64,000 nt of DNA from Lactuca virosa (GCA_928212115.1 CAKMRJ010001112.1:409233549-409297548); one strand, 5' to 3'. Positions 19,301-31,744 are shown, counted from the stretch's first letter. Made by a program: numbers and translations. Notes: a model not told the origin generated them from the sequence alone.

Positions 19301-19889
19301 TTCGATTTGACTTAGATAAGGTTTACAAACACATAAATCAAAATTATTTTCAGAAATTATAGATTTTAGCAATTGGATGATGCTTCTACTTGGTGGGTCA
19401 TAGATCGCCATGTAGCAATAGTTTGGCTCAGCATCCTCATCTCCATCTTCAAAACCAGAAAGCTAGTAGCCTTCATCACACTTAACGGTTTGTCTAGCCA
19501 AAAGACACAAGTTTTTCCAAGATTTTCTTTCACCATCATCACCAGATGACCAATACCCATATATATTATGAGAAAATGTTGTGACAAATGTCTTCTCACT
19601 CTCTGCTAGCTCGTTTGCACAACGAGCAAAGTTAACATAGTCTTTCACCTTTGGTTTATAAAGAACATCAGCCAAGAAATCTTTAGCATAGTCGTTTCCA
19701 AAACCACACTTGTGACACACAATCTTGGGTTTCACTGAATTCGGAATTTCTTGAGGTTCTGAGGAACAATTTGGAAGGTTAGGTCGATAAGCTGGTGAAT
19801 TTTTTGTAGGTTTGGGGTAAAGGTTGAGGATTGTTTTGGTGAGGAGCTTGAAATTTGTTTGGATGAGGTTTTTGATGGGGATTTCATGG
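19301..19889 (-). pseudogene. Element B gag zinc-knuckle region, degenerate
   Basis: The frame 19463-19735 reads KIVCHKCGFGNDYAKDF, which aligns with the CX2CX4HX4C knuckle (CHKCG...H.AKDC in relatives), but His is replaced by Asp and the last Cys by Phe. It then reads an NELAESEKTFVT block seen in related gags. The zinc site is therefore destroyed. Flanking sequence is frame-broken. Confidence 0.7.
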
Positions 19890-20748
19890 TCACCTATACT
19901 TCATCGATAGAAGAGAAAACTCTTGTTGGAAATGAAGTTCGACATCAACAACTTCTGGATAAAAGTTTTCTTCATATGGTAAGTTCGGAACAGGTGGAAC
20001 GGGTAGGACAGCTCTGAATGGATCTGAGACAGTTGGGTTCGGAAGAAGTGGATTGGTAGAACTAACAAGAGCGAGAGGACCTCTAGAGCTATCTCTTAAG
20101 GTTTGAGCAACATTAGACTCGTGACCTTGCAGTTCGTCAAACAACTGATAAATCTTTAGTTTCTTTATAGATCCATTACTCTGAAGAAATGACTTGAGAT
20201 TTCACCATCTTTTTCCGATATTGTTGATGAAATTGAGATTGTACTTGAGAGGAGTTCGAAGATCACCATGTGCATTTGTGTTGTTCACCTCAATTTTGTA
20301 CCGATTTGATATTGAGGAAACAGATTTGCCGGGAGTGTTAGTGAAGGTGTCAAAGTCATTTACCACGGATGTGAAATGCTTTTCCTTCATGTTTTCCAAA
20401 CCTTCAAATAAATCTTGAAGTGTTTCCCATAACTCCTTTGTAGATTTACACAACGTAATGTGCTCAAAGAGAGATGGTGGAATACCAAACACCATTTTGG
20501 AAAACGCAATCTGATCTGCATGGCGTTTCTCGACGTCATTGGCCCATGAGAGTAACAACAACATCTCTGACCATTTTCCTAATAGTAACATGAGGACCTT
20601 CTTTCATTAGCCTCCATATTTCTTCACTTTTTTCAGTGCCAACCAAAAATCTCTCCATTCTAACTTTTAAGTTATCATATTCTTCGACAACTAGCAATGG
20701 GGCACGCAATGGGCAAACCCTGCTCTTTGCGATTTGCATTGAATACAT
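19890..20748 (-). pseudogene. Element B gag N-terminal (UBN2) domain
   Basis: The ATG at 20746-20748 begins MYSMQIAKSRVCPLRAPLLV, then EEYDNLKVRMERFLVGT and EIWRLMKEGPH. A second frame (20202-20591) reads FSKMVFGIPPSLFEHITLC, the KSTKELWETLQDLFEG block and NRYKIEVNNTNAHG, and a third (19890-20144) reads MFDELQGHESNVAQTLRD. Together they make a copia gag-polypeptide domain broken by at least two frameshifts. It sits about 150 bp downstream of the LTR/PBS at 20900-20910. Confidence 0.85.
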
Positions 20749-20896
20749 TTATTGAGATTGATTAGAAGCATCCATTTATGTTTTGATATTAGAGATGTAG
20801 TATATAGAAGAAATTTTCTCCTGAACACATAAATGATTGAGATACCAAGGTAATCTTCAATCAACTATAATCTGTTCTTATGGGCAACCACTTAGG

Positions 20897-20909
20897 CTTT
20901 GATACCAAG
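20897..20909 (-). promoter_or_regulatory. Primer-binding site of element B (degenerate)
   Basis: The minus strand reads TTGGTATCAAAGCC directly after the LTR end (CACA at 20910). It is an iMet-type primer site with one change (CAAAGC for CAGAGC). Confidence 0.7.
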
Positions 20910-21367
20910 TGTGAGAACGAGGAATTGCACGGACAAGGTTTGAAAACTCAAACCTTGAGTTAACTAACATCAATTTTTGCCAATTATAAACGATATAGTC
21001 AAGTCTTGATAAAACAGTCAAGCCTTGAACAATATAACTCGACAAAGTGCTTAAATAAATTAAAGTAAAGTATCAACAATGGAAAATATTAAGAACAAGA
21101 AGAATGTTAGAGAGAAATGATTGACTAAGTAATTCTTGATTTAATTGAAGTTAAGTTGTTACGGTTTACATGGTTGACACTCCTTTTATATCCAAGGAGT
21201 TACAAAAGACAAATTCAAATAAAGTGCGCATGGACTGAAGATCAACAGCCTGACATAGTCGTTGAAGTTGATCTTGTCGTTTCTACGATACTCAGCAACA
21301 AACGTTAAACAACAAAAAGTACTTTTACTCTTCTGAAATATCACTTTAACTAATCTTCGGAAATACA
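20910..21367 (-). repeat. 5' LTR of element B (left end certain, right end tentative)
   Basis: On the minus strand the LTR ends CGTTCTCACA at 20910, followed by a primer site. A TATA box (GATATAAAA, 21184-21193) lies inside a 22-bp dyad with arms ACTCCTT and AAGGAGT (21179-21200). The 5' end could be TGTATTTCC at 21367 or TGTTGCTGAG at 21300. The matching 3' LTR is outside the window. Confidence 0.55.
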
Positions 21368-21580
21368 TGATCTCTGAACTCTATTCTCCTTAAAAGCGTC
21401 CTCATCTCATAACATATATCATCTCAGAAATGAACATGGGCTCGGATTGACTAAGAATCACTTTTCACGCACTAGTAGATTTCTTTGGCAAAAGAAATAC
21501 AAAGCATATTTTCCAAAACCAAAGGTTATAAAACACTTAAATAAATATTTCTAACATGTAAAAGAGGCTCTCATACCACT
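21368..21580. other. Sequence between LTR B and another PBS-like site
   Basis: AT-rich non-coding DNA. At 21567-21579 the minus strand reads TGGTATGAGAGCC, a one-mismatch iMet primer site, adjacent to CATCA at 21581. This suggests the leader of a further LTR element into which element B inserted. Confidence 0.4.
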
Positions 21581-22450
21581 GATGAATTTTGGGAAACTAA
21601 AACCGATCCTTTTATAATACAACTTTAAGCAGCAAACGGAAGATTTTAAAACAACTACTTTATTTTTATGATAATTTTAACAAAACCACAAAGGGGATAT
21701 AATTACATTAACTAAAAAGATTATGACAACCATATGATGTTAAGAATATAGCATTTGAAGATTTTGATCCTACTTGGTTTTGTAGAGTTGATGAAGATGG
21801 AAAACACTCAAGAATATATTTTTTCTATAATGTATCCACCAACAAGATTAAGCCACCAAGAATTCTATTTTCTCTTGTATGAAGTACTTCTTAAGCCTTT
21901 AAGTGCTTAACACAAAAAATCACTAAAGGAGAAGCACTTCTAAGAACCAAATCTTCGTTTAGCTTCAAAAGACAGGAAGAGGGGGAGAGGGAAAAGAACC
22001 TACAAATCTATGCTTGAAAGAGAGAATGAGATTTCCAAAAACTAGCCTTAAAATGAAAGCCTTGGGTCTATTTTTTAAATTTACATGCAAGTATCATGAA
22101 CCATACCCATCCCCACATACCTGTGACTTTGACATGAGAAAGACAAAGCATGGGTATTTTGCACTCTTTATTTTATACAAGCATGTACATATTTTATTTA
22201 TAAAAACTAACTTTATAGAAATGGACTACAAATGGTCCAAAAAGATGTACACAACATATAAATCATACATTATGAGTTACTAGTTGTTTCTCTCTCTTAG
22301 AAATTATTATTTCCATAAATAATAATAATTTTCTAAATAATTACAAGAGTTGAATTTATTTATTAATAATCAAATTACTAATAAATATCCAATAAGTGAC
22401 AACTTGCTAAAGGTGTGAATCTATAGGATCATATGTTATTGGAAACATCA
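21581..22450 (-). mobile_element. Putative LTR fragment of a further copia-like element
   Basis: Left border: TGATGAATTTTGGG on the plus strand, beside the primer-site relic at 21567-21579. A TATTATAAAAGG TATA-like sequence lies on the minus strand near 21610-21625. A CATCA at 22446-22450 could be the other end (TGATG...CATCA), but this is a guess. No coding sequence. Confidence 0.3.
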
Positions 22451-22959
22451 TTCTAAAATGATTATTGAGCATATAGATCCAATAAATAAAAGGTATAATA
22501 ATAAATAGAGTTCTTATGATATGTATTAACCGTTTAATCACATCTATTTCTTGGATTCATTGTCCTCTCAAAGAATGTTTGTCTTCAAAATTATAAATGG
22601 TTACATTTAATCTTAAATCATTCTCTTTTCAAGAGTTGTTTTTCAAATAAAAAACACATGTCGCTCTCTGAAGCCTTGCTTTCTCTCCAGGACTACAATA
22701 TTTTTCTAAAAAAAGGTAACTTTGGCAATTCATTTTTGGGTCACATCAATTTGGGTTTTGGACATCGATAACCAACATACTTAATGTTTTCATTTAATGA
22801 ATTTGACATGATTTGATGGTTCATGACCTTATCTGGTTGATTCGAAATCAATAAATCTCGCCCCAATCACCCACGTTGTATCCCACACTCATAAACTTTT
22901 TTTGACTTCCTTCTCTCCTTGTTTGAAACTATTCATCTTTCTTTCTTTCACCTACATCA
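22451..22959. other. Non-coding AT-rich stretch upstream of the element E accessory ORF
   Basis: No frames or motifs recognised. A pyrimidine-rich leader (TTTCTTTCTTTCACC) precedes the ATG at 22960. By position it may be remnant spacer of element E. Confidence 0.4.
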
Positions 22960-24481
22960 ATGGAAAAATCAAGAACCTCATCAAACAATCCCGATACATC
23001 TGCTCCTCCAAAGCCAATATACAAACTCGCCTCTTGCAATCTTCAATCTGTTTTTGATGCCCAACTTTGTGATCCCATATTGGCTCCATTAATCGAATCC
23101 CTTAAGAATCGTCCTCTCTTTGTTCCCCTTGCTGTAACTACCAATAAAGTTACATTCAAATATATGGTGAAACAACATATGACTACAACCATTGATGATA
23201 CACCTGATCGAGTTCAATTCTAACTGATCAATGATGACACTTCATATTTAAACTAGCACATTTTTATTAAATCAATTATTCTCTCTCATTCGGTCATTCA
23301 ATCCCATTAAGAAGAATCATGTTCTACCTATGTTTTTCGTCTACTACTCAAGATCGGTCACAAATCTCCACTCGAAAACACCTGGGACTTCAAGAAATCA
23401 AAACTCCCAAAATCATGGAAGTTTCTTGTTCATCTAATCATTTGTTGACTCACCAAAAATAGTGGAGGAAAATATCAAATTAGTTTTGCATGGCTTCAAA
23501 TTCTTTGGCGTATCATCACAAGAAGAATAGTAGATTACACAACATGTATTTGGAATGATTTCATGGAATACATCAGAACCAAGAAGATGGAGATTCCTCA
23601 TGCAAGGTATTCAGATCTTTGTCTAGAATCACTTTACAATGCCTCCAAGACTCCCATTGACGAATCATTGGAGATTTTCAAAGCAAAACAGATGAAAAAG
23701 TTTTCATGTTCCTAATCAAACTGACTTCGGTTTCACCAAAAGGCTCTCTACTACTCTTCCGTACCTAGTTCCAAGAGATTTAGCAGTCCGAGCCAAATAC
23801 ATAAAGGATATGGATGAAGCTTAATCGGAACATTCTACCCATCCTTGGCAATAACTCTATAAAAAGCATCCCGGACCGAAGATAAATACACTCCAACAAG
23901 AAAGAAGTCATTTCCTAAAAAGAAGAAAGTAGACAATAAGCGAACGAATCAATAATTCCCTCTCCTACTTCCAAAAGGCATCTTATGTCGCACATCACAT
24001 ACTTTCAACAGTCAAGGGGTGATAAATTACTTTATGTCGGGTCGTAGGAACCCAAAGCCATTTATTCACCATCTCAAGGAGAAAGTGTCTAAAAAAGGGG
24101 TTAATTTTGCTTCCACGGCCACATCTTCTCAAAAAAGTGTTGGATTTACTTCATCCACGCATCCCCAAAAGAATACTCTTTTAGGTAAGTCACTTTGAAT
24201 CCATAAGAGAATATCTTATTCATATCTGCACACACTTCACTTCTGAATCCACTCCTTCGGATATAGCTTATGTTCCCAAAACTGTGGATATATCCATAGG
24301 AAATCCTATCAAGATTAACATAAAAACGATCTTTTTAGTGTGGTTGGATAGAAACTTTGGTCTCTATCTTTGCTTGAACATAGTTCCAAGGAACGGTTGT
24401 TGTTGTTGTTGTGTGTGTGTGATAATTAATTAATAGAGTTTCTTAAAGGAAAAACATTATTTGATCCTTCATCAAAGTTAA
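22960..24481 (+). pseudogene. Element E accessory ORF, N-terminal part
   Basis: ATG at 22960 opens 87 codons; decayed frames continue to 24481. Readable pieces include LPKSWKFLVHLIICWLTKNS, then ISFAWLQILWRIITRR, TTCIWNDFMEYIRT and IPHARYSDLCLESLY. This order (Lys-rich start, LP..W..L...L, a Gly-rich turn, a W-containing helix, then a cation-rich helix) parallels the accessory ORF of element C (LPPQWNRLLTFLSKGLLER and following). I infer a divergent homologue. Many stops and frameshifts. It is cut by a solo LTR at 24482 and resumes at about 26960. Confidence 0.55.
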
Positions 24482-26957
24482 TGTAACGCCTGTGTTTTCT
24501 TGCTAGGCATTAAAAATATAACATGATTGTAATGGTCAACAATTGTAATCTTTATATGAAGTAAATAAAGAGAATTATTGAGTATTATGTGTTCTACGTG
24601 TAGTTATATGTAGTATACGTGCTTACATCAATATAATAAAAGATGGAATAAAATACATGTCGAAAATAAAATAATAATTAGGATGAATAGCGTTGATCAA
24701 AGATGAAGTGGTCATAACGAGGATTACAGAGATGTAAGAAACGCTCAAATCGGACTTAAGCAAAGGAGTTACGGTTTGTTGAAGTTTCGCGTTCGACCCG
24801 ATATGGCATCGAGGGTCGTAAATAAGGAATCGGATATAGATTGCTTATTAGCTCAAGTGATCTAAACAAAAGTTGTAGTAATCGTAAAACCGAGAGCATG
24901 CATATAGAGAACGTCTAAATCTGACTTCATGAGAGGAAGTTCTGACGTTTCTAATATATCAGTGTGACTGTGTTAGCATAGAAAACAAATTTTAGATTGG
25001 TTGATTTCTAGCCGAAACAGTCTAAACGAGAATCGAAGATCTCATTAATAGGAGTCTGTCGCTATAAAAATAGTCGAGAACGGATGTTGGACGAGAGAGT
25101 TATGAATTTTTAATGGACTTTAAAAGTTTAAGCCTGGAAAAAATATAACTTTTAATTTGATGTCAAAATTATTCGACGGAGTCTAAACGGAAGTTGTAGA
25201 TCTCATTGATAGTTACGCGTGGATATAAATCCCGTCAAAAACGGAGCACGTATGAGAAAGATATGGAATTTCTAAGATTTTATAAAAACTCGCACGCAAT
25301 CGCACGAATAGGCAAGAGGTGTGGTGCGCCCTTACATTCCACGTGATTACGACCTGTGCCATCAGTAGATCAATTCCATGTCACCCTTCCCGACCGTTTG
25401 CGCAGCGCGCCTTGGGAAGGTGAGCGGTGTGCAACTACGTTTTTGGGTATAAAGGACAGTCGCATTTCAGAACATTTCTTCACCCACTCAACGCTTCTCT
25501 ATCAAAAATTCTTTGCGTATTAGCCCTAAAACTCTCTTAGAATTAGTATTCTAGCGAAGCCTTGCGACCCTTGGGTTCCCGAAAAGTAGTTGCCATCAAG
25601 TAGGAGCTCTTCCAGTGCAATTTCATGACTTTTTTCTTGGGAATCTCTGTAAGTTAAATTTCACTCTAATCTATTTTAGTGTAGTTTATAGTTAAATTCA
25701 TAGTCGTTGTTATGAATTTTGTAAGTAAGATTTTTCAGTGATTCCAACATCCTATTAATTATTGATCTACTTACGAAGATGATGTTTAGGTTGGATTTAG
25801 TGAAGTGTTTAAAGTGGGATTTCCAAACAGTATACTTTATATATACCAAACATACCTTACCTCCGATATGATCCTACTTGGTTGTTCTTTACTTGATAAA
25901 ACTTGATGTATACTTTAAGATTGTTGAGAAAATTTGACTATTAATTAGTCATAAGAAATACTAAACTAAGACTTAGGGATAATTGAACCTACGTCACATC
26001 AAAGGAAAAGCTAAGTGTTGAAGCGAAGCGCTGCCCAACTTTCCAGCCATCCACTTTAAGAAGTGAATGCATAGTTATCTTCAGCTTACACATAGATATA
26101 AAGTATCCAGATAATTAAATGCTATGTGTAGCCATTATCTGGATTACTTGATATTTATGTTAGATAAGTTATCTGACTTTACATGGTTAATCATACATTT
26201 ATTTTCTTATATATTTCTATAAAATATGTTAGGTAGTAGTGGGTGATGAAAATGATAAGATGGTGATGAGAGGACTTGAAAAATTGATGAACCAATCATC
26301 TAGCAGAGTATAGGTGATGACCACAGACTATACTAGATAGTTTAGTGGAAACGCTAGCAGGCTCGCAACCTGTAGGTGTTAGTGAACTATAAGATCATTT
26401 ATGTACTCTATCCCCCATGGTTTCCTTATTGACATTTATTCCTAAGGGAATCCCCTAAGAATAATTGTCTACTCGTTGATCATGATGATCCTTAGGATAG
26501 GTCCATCGAGATCAATATATTAGGATCAGTATGTGACAATAACGGGAAAGGATAATCGGGTGAATTATTTGATGTATAATATATAATTAAAGAACTTAAT
26601 TATTATAGGTTGAAAACCCTATGTTCTCACCAGGCTCCCAATCCTGAACCACTCAGTTTCTTTGTATCACAGGTAGTGGTACGAAGGCCCAAGGATGTTG
26701 AGTGATTTAAGGAGTTTGTAGGCCATAGTATAATAAGATGTTGTAAGACCTGTAATATTTTTGTTATGCTTATGTTTCTATATTGACAATGACATCCCGA
26801 AGTTATTAATGAAATGCATTTCTTCAGAAATTCTTGGTAATAATATTATCACATTATTGGGAACAAATTCCGCATAATAATTCTATTAAAAGGATACTAT
26901 GAAAGGAAATAAGCATAATTAAATCAGTCTTTTATGACCATAAAAATGGGGATGTCA
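24482..26957 (+). mobile_element. Solo LTR (~2.48 kb) inside element E
   Basis: Starts TGTAACGCC at 24482 and ends GGGATGTCA at about 26957; flanks GTTAA (24477-24481) and GTCAA (26960-26964) may be a decayed 5-bp duplication. No protein-coding sequence. A GGGTATAAAGGACAG core promoter lies at 25446-25460 and fits plus orientation. It contains repeated phrases (GTCTAAACG, AGATCTCATT, ATGAGAAAGATATG) typical of chromovirus LTRs. Element E accessory sequence lies on both sides. The right border is uncertain by a few bases. Confidence 0.65.
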
Positions 26958-26964
26958 TAGTCAA

Positions 26965-29542
26965 TCAGGTCTCCAGATAGGTCTACCTTGTCTAGAAAAA
27001 GTAAGGCCATTGCAACAAAGATTAGACAAGAAAAAGAATTTAAAGAAGCCAAAGCAAAAGAAGTTGAAGAAAAAGTTGAGCGATAAGAAAAAGAAAAAAA
27101 ATTAAATGAAGTCGAATTAAAGAAAACTGATCTTCATAAGAAAGCACTTCATTAACTCCTTGAAAATAAAGAACGAGAAACAAAAGCAAAAGAAGATGTT
27201 GACAAGAAATCTGAAGAAGCTAGGATAAAAGTTGTCGAAGGAATAGCTCAAGCAAAGGTTGTGATAGAAGAACTTTTCCGAAAATAAAGAGAAGACGAAG
27301 CTCTAAAGACTAATTCAAAAACTTCAATAACTCTCAAGTGCGCATAAAAAATGTGATTGGGACTCAACTTATCTCCAGAGATGATGTCTTTGGAAACGAT
27401 TCAAAAGAATATGTATGTGAGTCAATCAGGATAATGTCCAACATATTCATTCATCCTTGACCCACTCCAAACACGACCACAAGTCAGAAGCCTCTAACTG
27501 ATCCTGTTGAATCTTTCTCAAACTCCACTCATTGAGTATCATAAGAGCAAAAGTCTACCGCTACTTCAGGTCTTTCCTTAGCCAACCTCAAATTTTTGGA
27601 AGCAAAACTTGACTTGATTCTTCAACATTTTCCGAAGTCTGCTCCTTAGGAATCAAATTCGATCACCTCTAAAGAACTGGAAGCAGCACTGCAGAAGGTT
27701 CTCTCTACTTCTGCCTTTGCCAAAGAAGCATGTCTGCAGAAGTTTCAGGAACTTCAAACCTCTATTTCCACATCCACCGCACAACTCTCCAAATAACTTT
27801 ATGAATACAAGGCATGTGTTAAAGAAGCGTTTGGGTTATTATTTACTAAATTGAGAAAGAAGAATTGAGATAACGTTGAATATCTAAGAGAGAGCCTCTG
27901 ACACTATCAAACCAACAGCCTCATCATGACAAGTTTATGCACCAAGCTTTCAAATAATTTCGTTGCTACGACGAAGTGACCCATAGAAGAATTTTAGAAG
28001 ATGGGGGAATACATCAAGAATGTTGGAGAGTTTCTTAAAACTGCAGAAACCAACACTAGTGTGAATTCTCCTTCCAAAACCATGACACGTTCCTTCTTCA
28101 AAGTTTTCAAGATGTTGGATGGTATGACTACAAGGTTCGTGAATTCAGCCGAGCCCTCTTTTACGAAAGGGGGAGAAGAATAAGAGAAACTTAACTCATC
28201 TCTAAAGGATGACATTCAGAAGAAGAACAATGATACTTCTGATGAAAAGAAAGTTTCAGAAGGAGTCATCCTTGAAGAAATCTCAGATAAAGATGAAGAA
28301 AAACAAGAAAACAAGTCTCATACGTCTCCCAAGAAGTCTCCAGTCAAATCTATGGATAAGACCATGCCTCGTGTCTAGGAAAGAAGAAAGTTCCTAAAGA
28401 AGAAGAAGCCATCCTTCACTCATCTACGATTATATCATAAGAAGAAATATCTGAGGCACAAGAAGGCATCTTTCCTTAGATCAGGAGCACAAGGATCATT
28501 TAGCCACTATTCTCCTCCAAGAAAAGATTAATCAAGAAAAGTATAACCTAACTCACCCATCATCCCTTGACAACAGTGAATAAGAAGAAGTAGAAATTGA
28601 TGATCTCATCTTCCTTCCATGGAGGTACATCATCCGAAGATTAGAATATCAGGACATGGTTCCACATGAAACTTATGATGCTCTTCCAAACTCAGAGTTT
28701 GAATAGGATATTCGAAACTCATTGAATGCTTATTACTTTCCAATCTTCCCTCCCCTTGAAGTCATCAAACCTTGGAGTGGCACTTTGTATGAGGAGAGAA
28801 AAAGATTAAGCGATTTCTACTCCAAGTACTAAAAGAAGATCTATAGGTATGGGTGGTCAAGAAGAATAATCGTCAAAGTCAAAGCTTTCTAATATTGTTA
28901 ATTCAGAAATGCTCCATACTATGCATTCGAACTGCATATAAGTAAGGAACATGAACACTACCTCACATAAGCGGACTTTTCAATTGCTAACCCTACTAAT
29001 CTCTTATACATTGCAAATGTGTTAAAAAGAAGAATTCCCACCAAGTAATCATCTAGGCAAGCTCTCATTCCGATTCGAAACTTTATGCAAAGACTCATTC
29101 TTAAGATGTCCTCGATTGATTTTGAAGTAAACTCCATTTCTCCTCTTCCACACTTTTAGGAAATGTATTCGAGCTTGGAAGGGATTGAAGAATGTGGCTA
29201 TGGAATCACTAACACTCCAGAACATGGAGTTGTTTTTGGAATCAATGATATATAAGAGAAACACTTTTTCTGAACCAGCCAGAAGCATCACTGCTCAAAC
29301 TCCTTCTTAACAAGCATTATGAATGTTGCTTTAGAATCGCTAGAAGCATCTACTGGAATCAAGTTTGAAAATATTAAGCAAATTGAGTGGATGTTTGCGG
29401 TTAGAAGTTTCTACAAGTGGAAAACTGATTTCCTTAACAACTCTCCAGATATTTGAAGTAAAAGAAACTAAGGCCACTTTGTGGGAGATTGTTAAACTTG
29501 AAAGTGACCCTCCACAGAAGTTCAACTATAGTTATTGACCGA
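26965..29542 (+). pseudogene. Element E accessory ORF, coiled-coil and C-terminal parts
   Basis: Plus-strand frames resume with a Lys/Glu coiled coil (KEFKEAKAKEVEEKVER, 27030-27090; ETKAKEDVDKKSEEARIKVV, about 27180-27240), then KVLSTSAFAKEACLQKFQEL (about 27690-27750), MGEYIKNVGEFLKTAETNTS (28001-28060) and a Lys/Ser tail. The C-terminal part (28600-29540) reads RRIVVKVKAF, YYAFELHIS and WEIVKLESDPPQKFNY just before the LTR. Domain order (globular, coiled coil, basic tail, C-terminal block, then LTR) matches the element C accessory ORF. Dozens of stops show it is old. Confidence 0.55.
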
Positions 29543-29552
29543 ACATTTGACG

Positions 29553-29978
29553 TGTCCGAAGAGTAGTGTCATTCGCAGGAGCAAATCAAAGGAAATTGAA
29601 TTTTGCTCTTTTTTTCATTTTGTGTTAGCAGTCTTTGTCTAACGGTTTGTAAAGATGCTCGATCATTAATTGCTTCAGAATATCTTATATGTATCTTATG
29701 TCAAACTTTATTTACAAGATTATCCTTTTATAGGCCTATAAAAGGTGAATCGGGTTGTAGTTCTCCTTACACCTTTCACCGTCTTTCTAGGCAATCTTTA
29801 GTGAAATATAAGATTGCTCCTTTGTTCATCATGTTTTTCTATTTATGCATTTAGACTTTCATCATTGTTCTATATATCAGTTGTTAAGTTTATATCTTCC
29901 GCACTTACTCATTTGTCATTAACTAAGATCAATCATGGTTTATCACCATTAAGGTGACAATGGGAACATCCGAACACA
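29553..29978 (+). repeat. 3' LTR of element E
   Basis: Starts TGTCCGAAG after the accessory ORF and ends ATCCGAACACA; the ends are imperfect inverted repeats. A TATA box (CCTATAAAAGG, 29735-29745) lies about 180 bp in. It forms a perfect 22-bp palindrome with CCTTTTATAGG (29724-29745). The 5' LTR is not in the window. Exact start is uncertain by a few bases. Confidence 0.6.
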
Positions 29979-30306
29979 TTTAAGAAGTTTGATGGTCTAA
30001 TGTATATAAAAAAAATAGAAATTTTCTAAATGTAAACAAAATAAAAAATTAATTACCCTGATAAGTCAATTTTCCAACTTTTAATAAAGATTTTATATTT
30101 CATATTTTTTTGTATTATTTTTAAAGCATCCTTAACGATTGTCTATTCGTCCTATTCATAGTCTTTTGATTTGACAAACCAATATTCTACAAATTTGTTT
30201 TTAGAAAACACTTACTATCATAAATATTAATTAATCATTGATCAGTTCTAAACTTTTATTTTTAATTAATAAATATATTTTATTTTGTGAAATATTTTAT
30301 ATAGCC

Positions 30307-30387
<81 letters not shown>

Positions 30388-31148
30388 GCATATATAATAT
30401 CGTTAAAGTAACTAAGTTCAAACAATAAATTAAATATGTAACAAAAAATACATAGGGTCTTTTAACAAAATAAAAAGAAAATATTATGTAGCAAATAAAA
30501 ATTATCTATAATATAAATGTTTAAAATTATTACAAACTTTTATACTCTTTAATTAGAAGTTTATAAACTTTTAAATTTCTTTAATACAACGTTCTAAGCT
30601 TGTATTTAAATAATATATGTTAAAATGTTATAAAAACGTATAAAAAAGTTATAGAAAATCTGTGAAACATTTTTAAAATATTGTAAAAAAAAAGTTTATA
30701 AATAGTTGAAGAAAGTTATAAAAGAAATTGTATGAAGATGTAAAAAAAAAAAAAAAAACTTGTTAGAAAAGTTTAAAATATTAAAAAAATACTTGGTTTA
30801 AAAAAATTTGTATGAAAGTTATATAAAAGTACTAAATTTAAAAAAAAAACTATAACAAAAATTTAAAACATTGTACTAGAAAAAAATCTAAAAGAAAAAA
30901 TAACTTAAAAATGTTGTAATAAATTATAAAAAGTCTTAAAAAGATTATAAAAAGAAAATATTTATTCATATTTAGGCAACTTCTTTTTTTGTACATATTT
31001 GATCATTTAATTTCTTAAATGAATTCAGATATTATCATTGTCAACTGAGATATGCGGTGACAATAATAATATATGAACAAATTTAACTAGTTAAGTTTTA
31101 AAATGTGTAAAAATAATTAACAAATGTGAAAAAAACAAAAAGATAACC

Positions 31149-31151
<3 letters not shown>
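29979..31151. other. AT-rich intergenic DNA with a TA microsatellite
   Basis: No gene seen. Poly-A and poly-T runs and AT-rich words dominate. The TA repeat at 30311-30384 is listed separately. Confidence 0.7.
30311..30384. repeat. (TA)n microsatellite, ~37 units
   Basis: Uninterrupted TA dinucleotides. Confidence 0.95.

Positions 31152-31227
<76 letters not shown>
31152..31227. repeat. (AT)n microsatellite, ~38 units (left of MITE)
   Basis: Uninterrupted AT dinucleotides ending directly at the MITE border (31228). Confidence 0.95.
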
Positions 31228-31229
<2 letters not shown>

Positions 31230-31609
31230 AGGTTGTAAAAAACGTTCGACGTTAGCTAGTCGATGGACTGGGTCAAATGATTAATAGTTTAGGCGGGGAT
31301 TAATCGGGGACCATTAATTGCTAATTTTTGTTGAACTTTAAAAAATTATATATGACTAATATCATATCAAAGTTCGTAAATACCACTAACATCATAACAA
31401 AATAGGTTCATATGATTAATACAACATTAATCATGCCTAAAATAGTTTCCATTAAGATAAAACTTTTTCAAAATATTAAATTTCATCGTTTTATAATGTT
31501 TCACTCAATATGTATGCAGGGATTAATCGTTAGGCGTCCTCTAATCGGTCGAGTAGCGCCTACAGATTAATCGGAGATTAATCGGGACCTAGTCGAGATT
31601 TTTACAACA

Positions 31610-31612
<3 letters not shown>
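31228..31612. mobile_element. hAT-like MITE inserted in a TA microsatellite
   Basis: 385 bp with imperfect terminal inverted repeats (CAAGGTTGTAAAAA and, from the other end, CACTGTTGTAAAAATC). Subterminal GATTAATCGG words recur four or more times. TA repeats flank it on both sides, compatible with an 8-bp target duplication of TA units. It has no coding capacity. The hAT assignment rests on TIR style and is inferred. Confidence 0.6.

Positions 31613-31661
<49 letters not shown>
31613..31661. repeat. (TA)n microsatellite (right of MITE)
   Basis: About 24 TA units, the right part of the array that the MITE split. Confidence 0.9.
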
Positions 31662-31664
<3 letters not shown>

Positions 31665-31744
31665 TAAAGTCCCAATATTTTCATCGATTTGACAAGAAAG
31701 TCCTAAACTTTATTTTTTTAACAGTAAAGTCCAAATTACCGGCA

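Noticed and set aside
22014..22283. 89-codon plus-strand ORF
   Set aside because: It lies in a putative LTR of opposite orientation; composition is that of AT-rich non-coding DNA and no motif is visible.
24482..26957. Host gene or intron inside element E
   Set aside because: The segment has LTR-like ends, a TATA box and chromovirus-LTR phrases, and no coding frame; a solo LTR explains it better.
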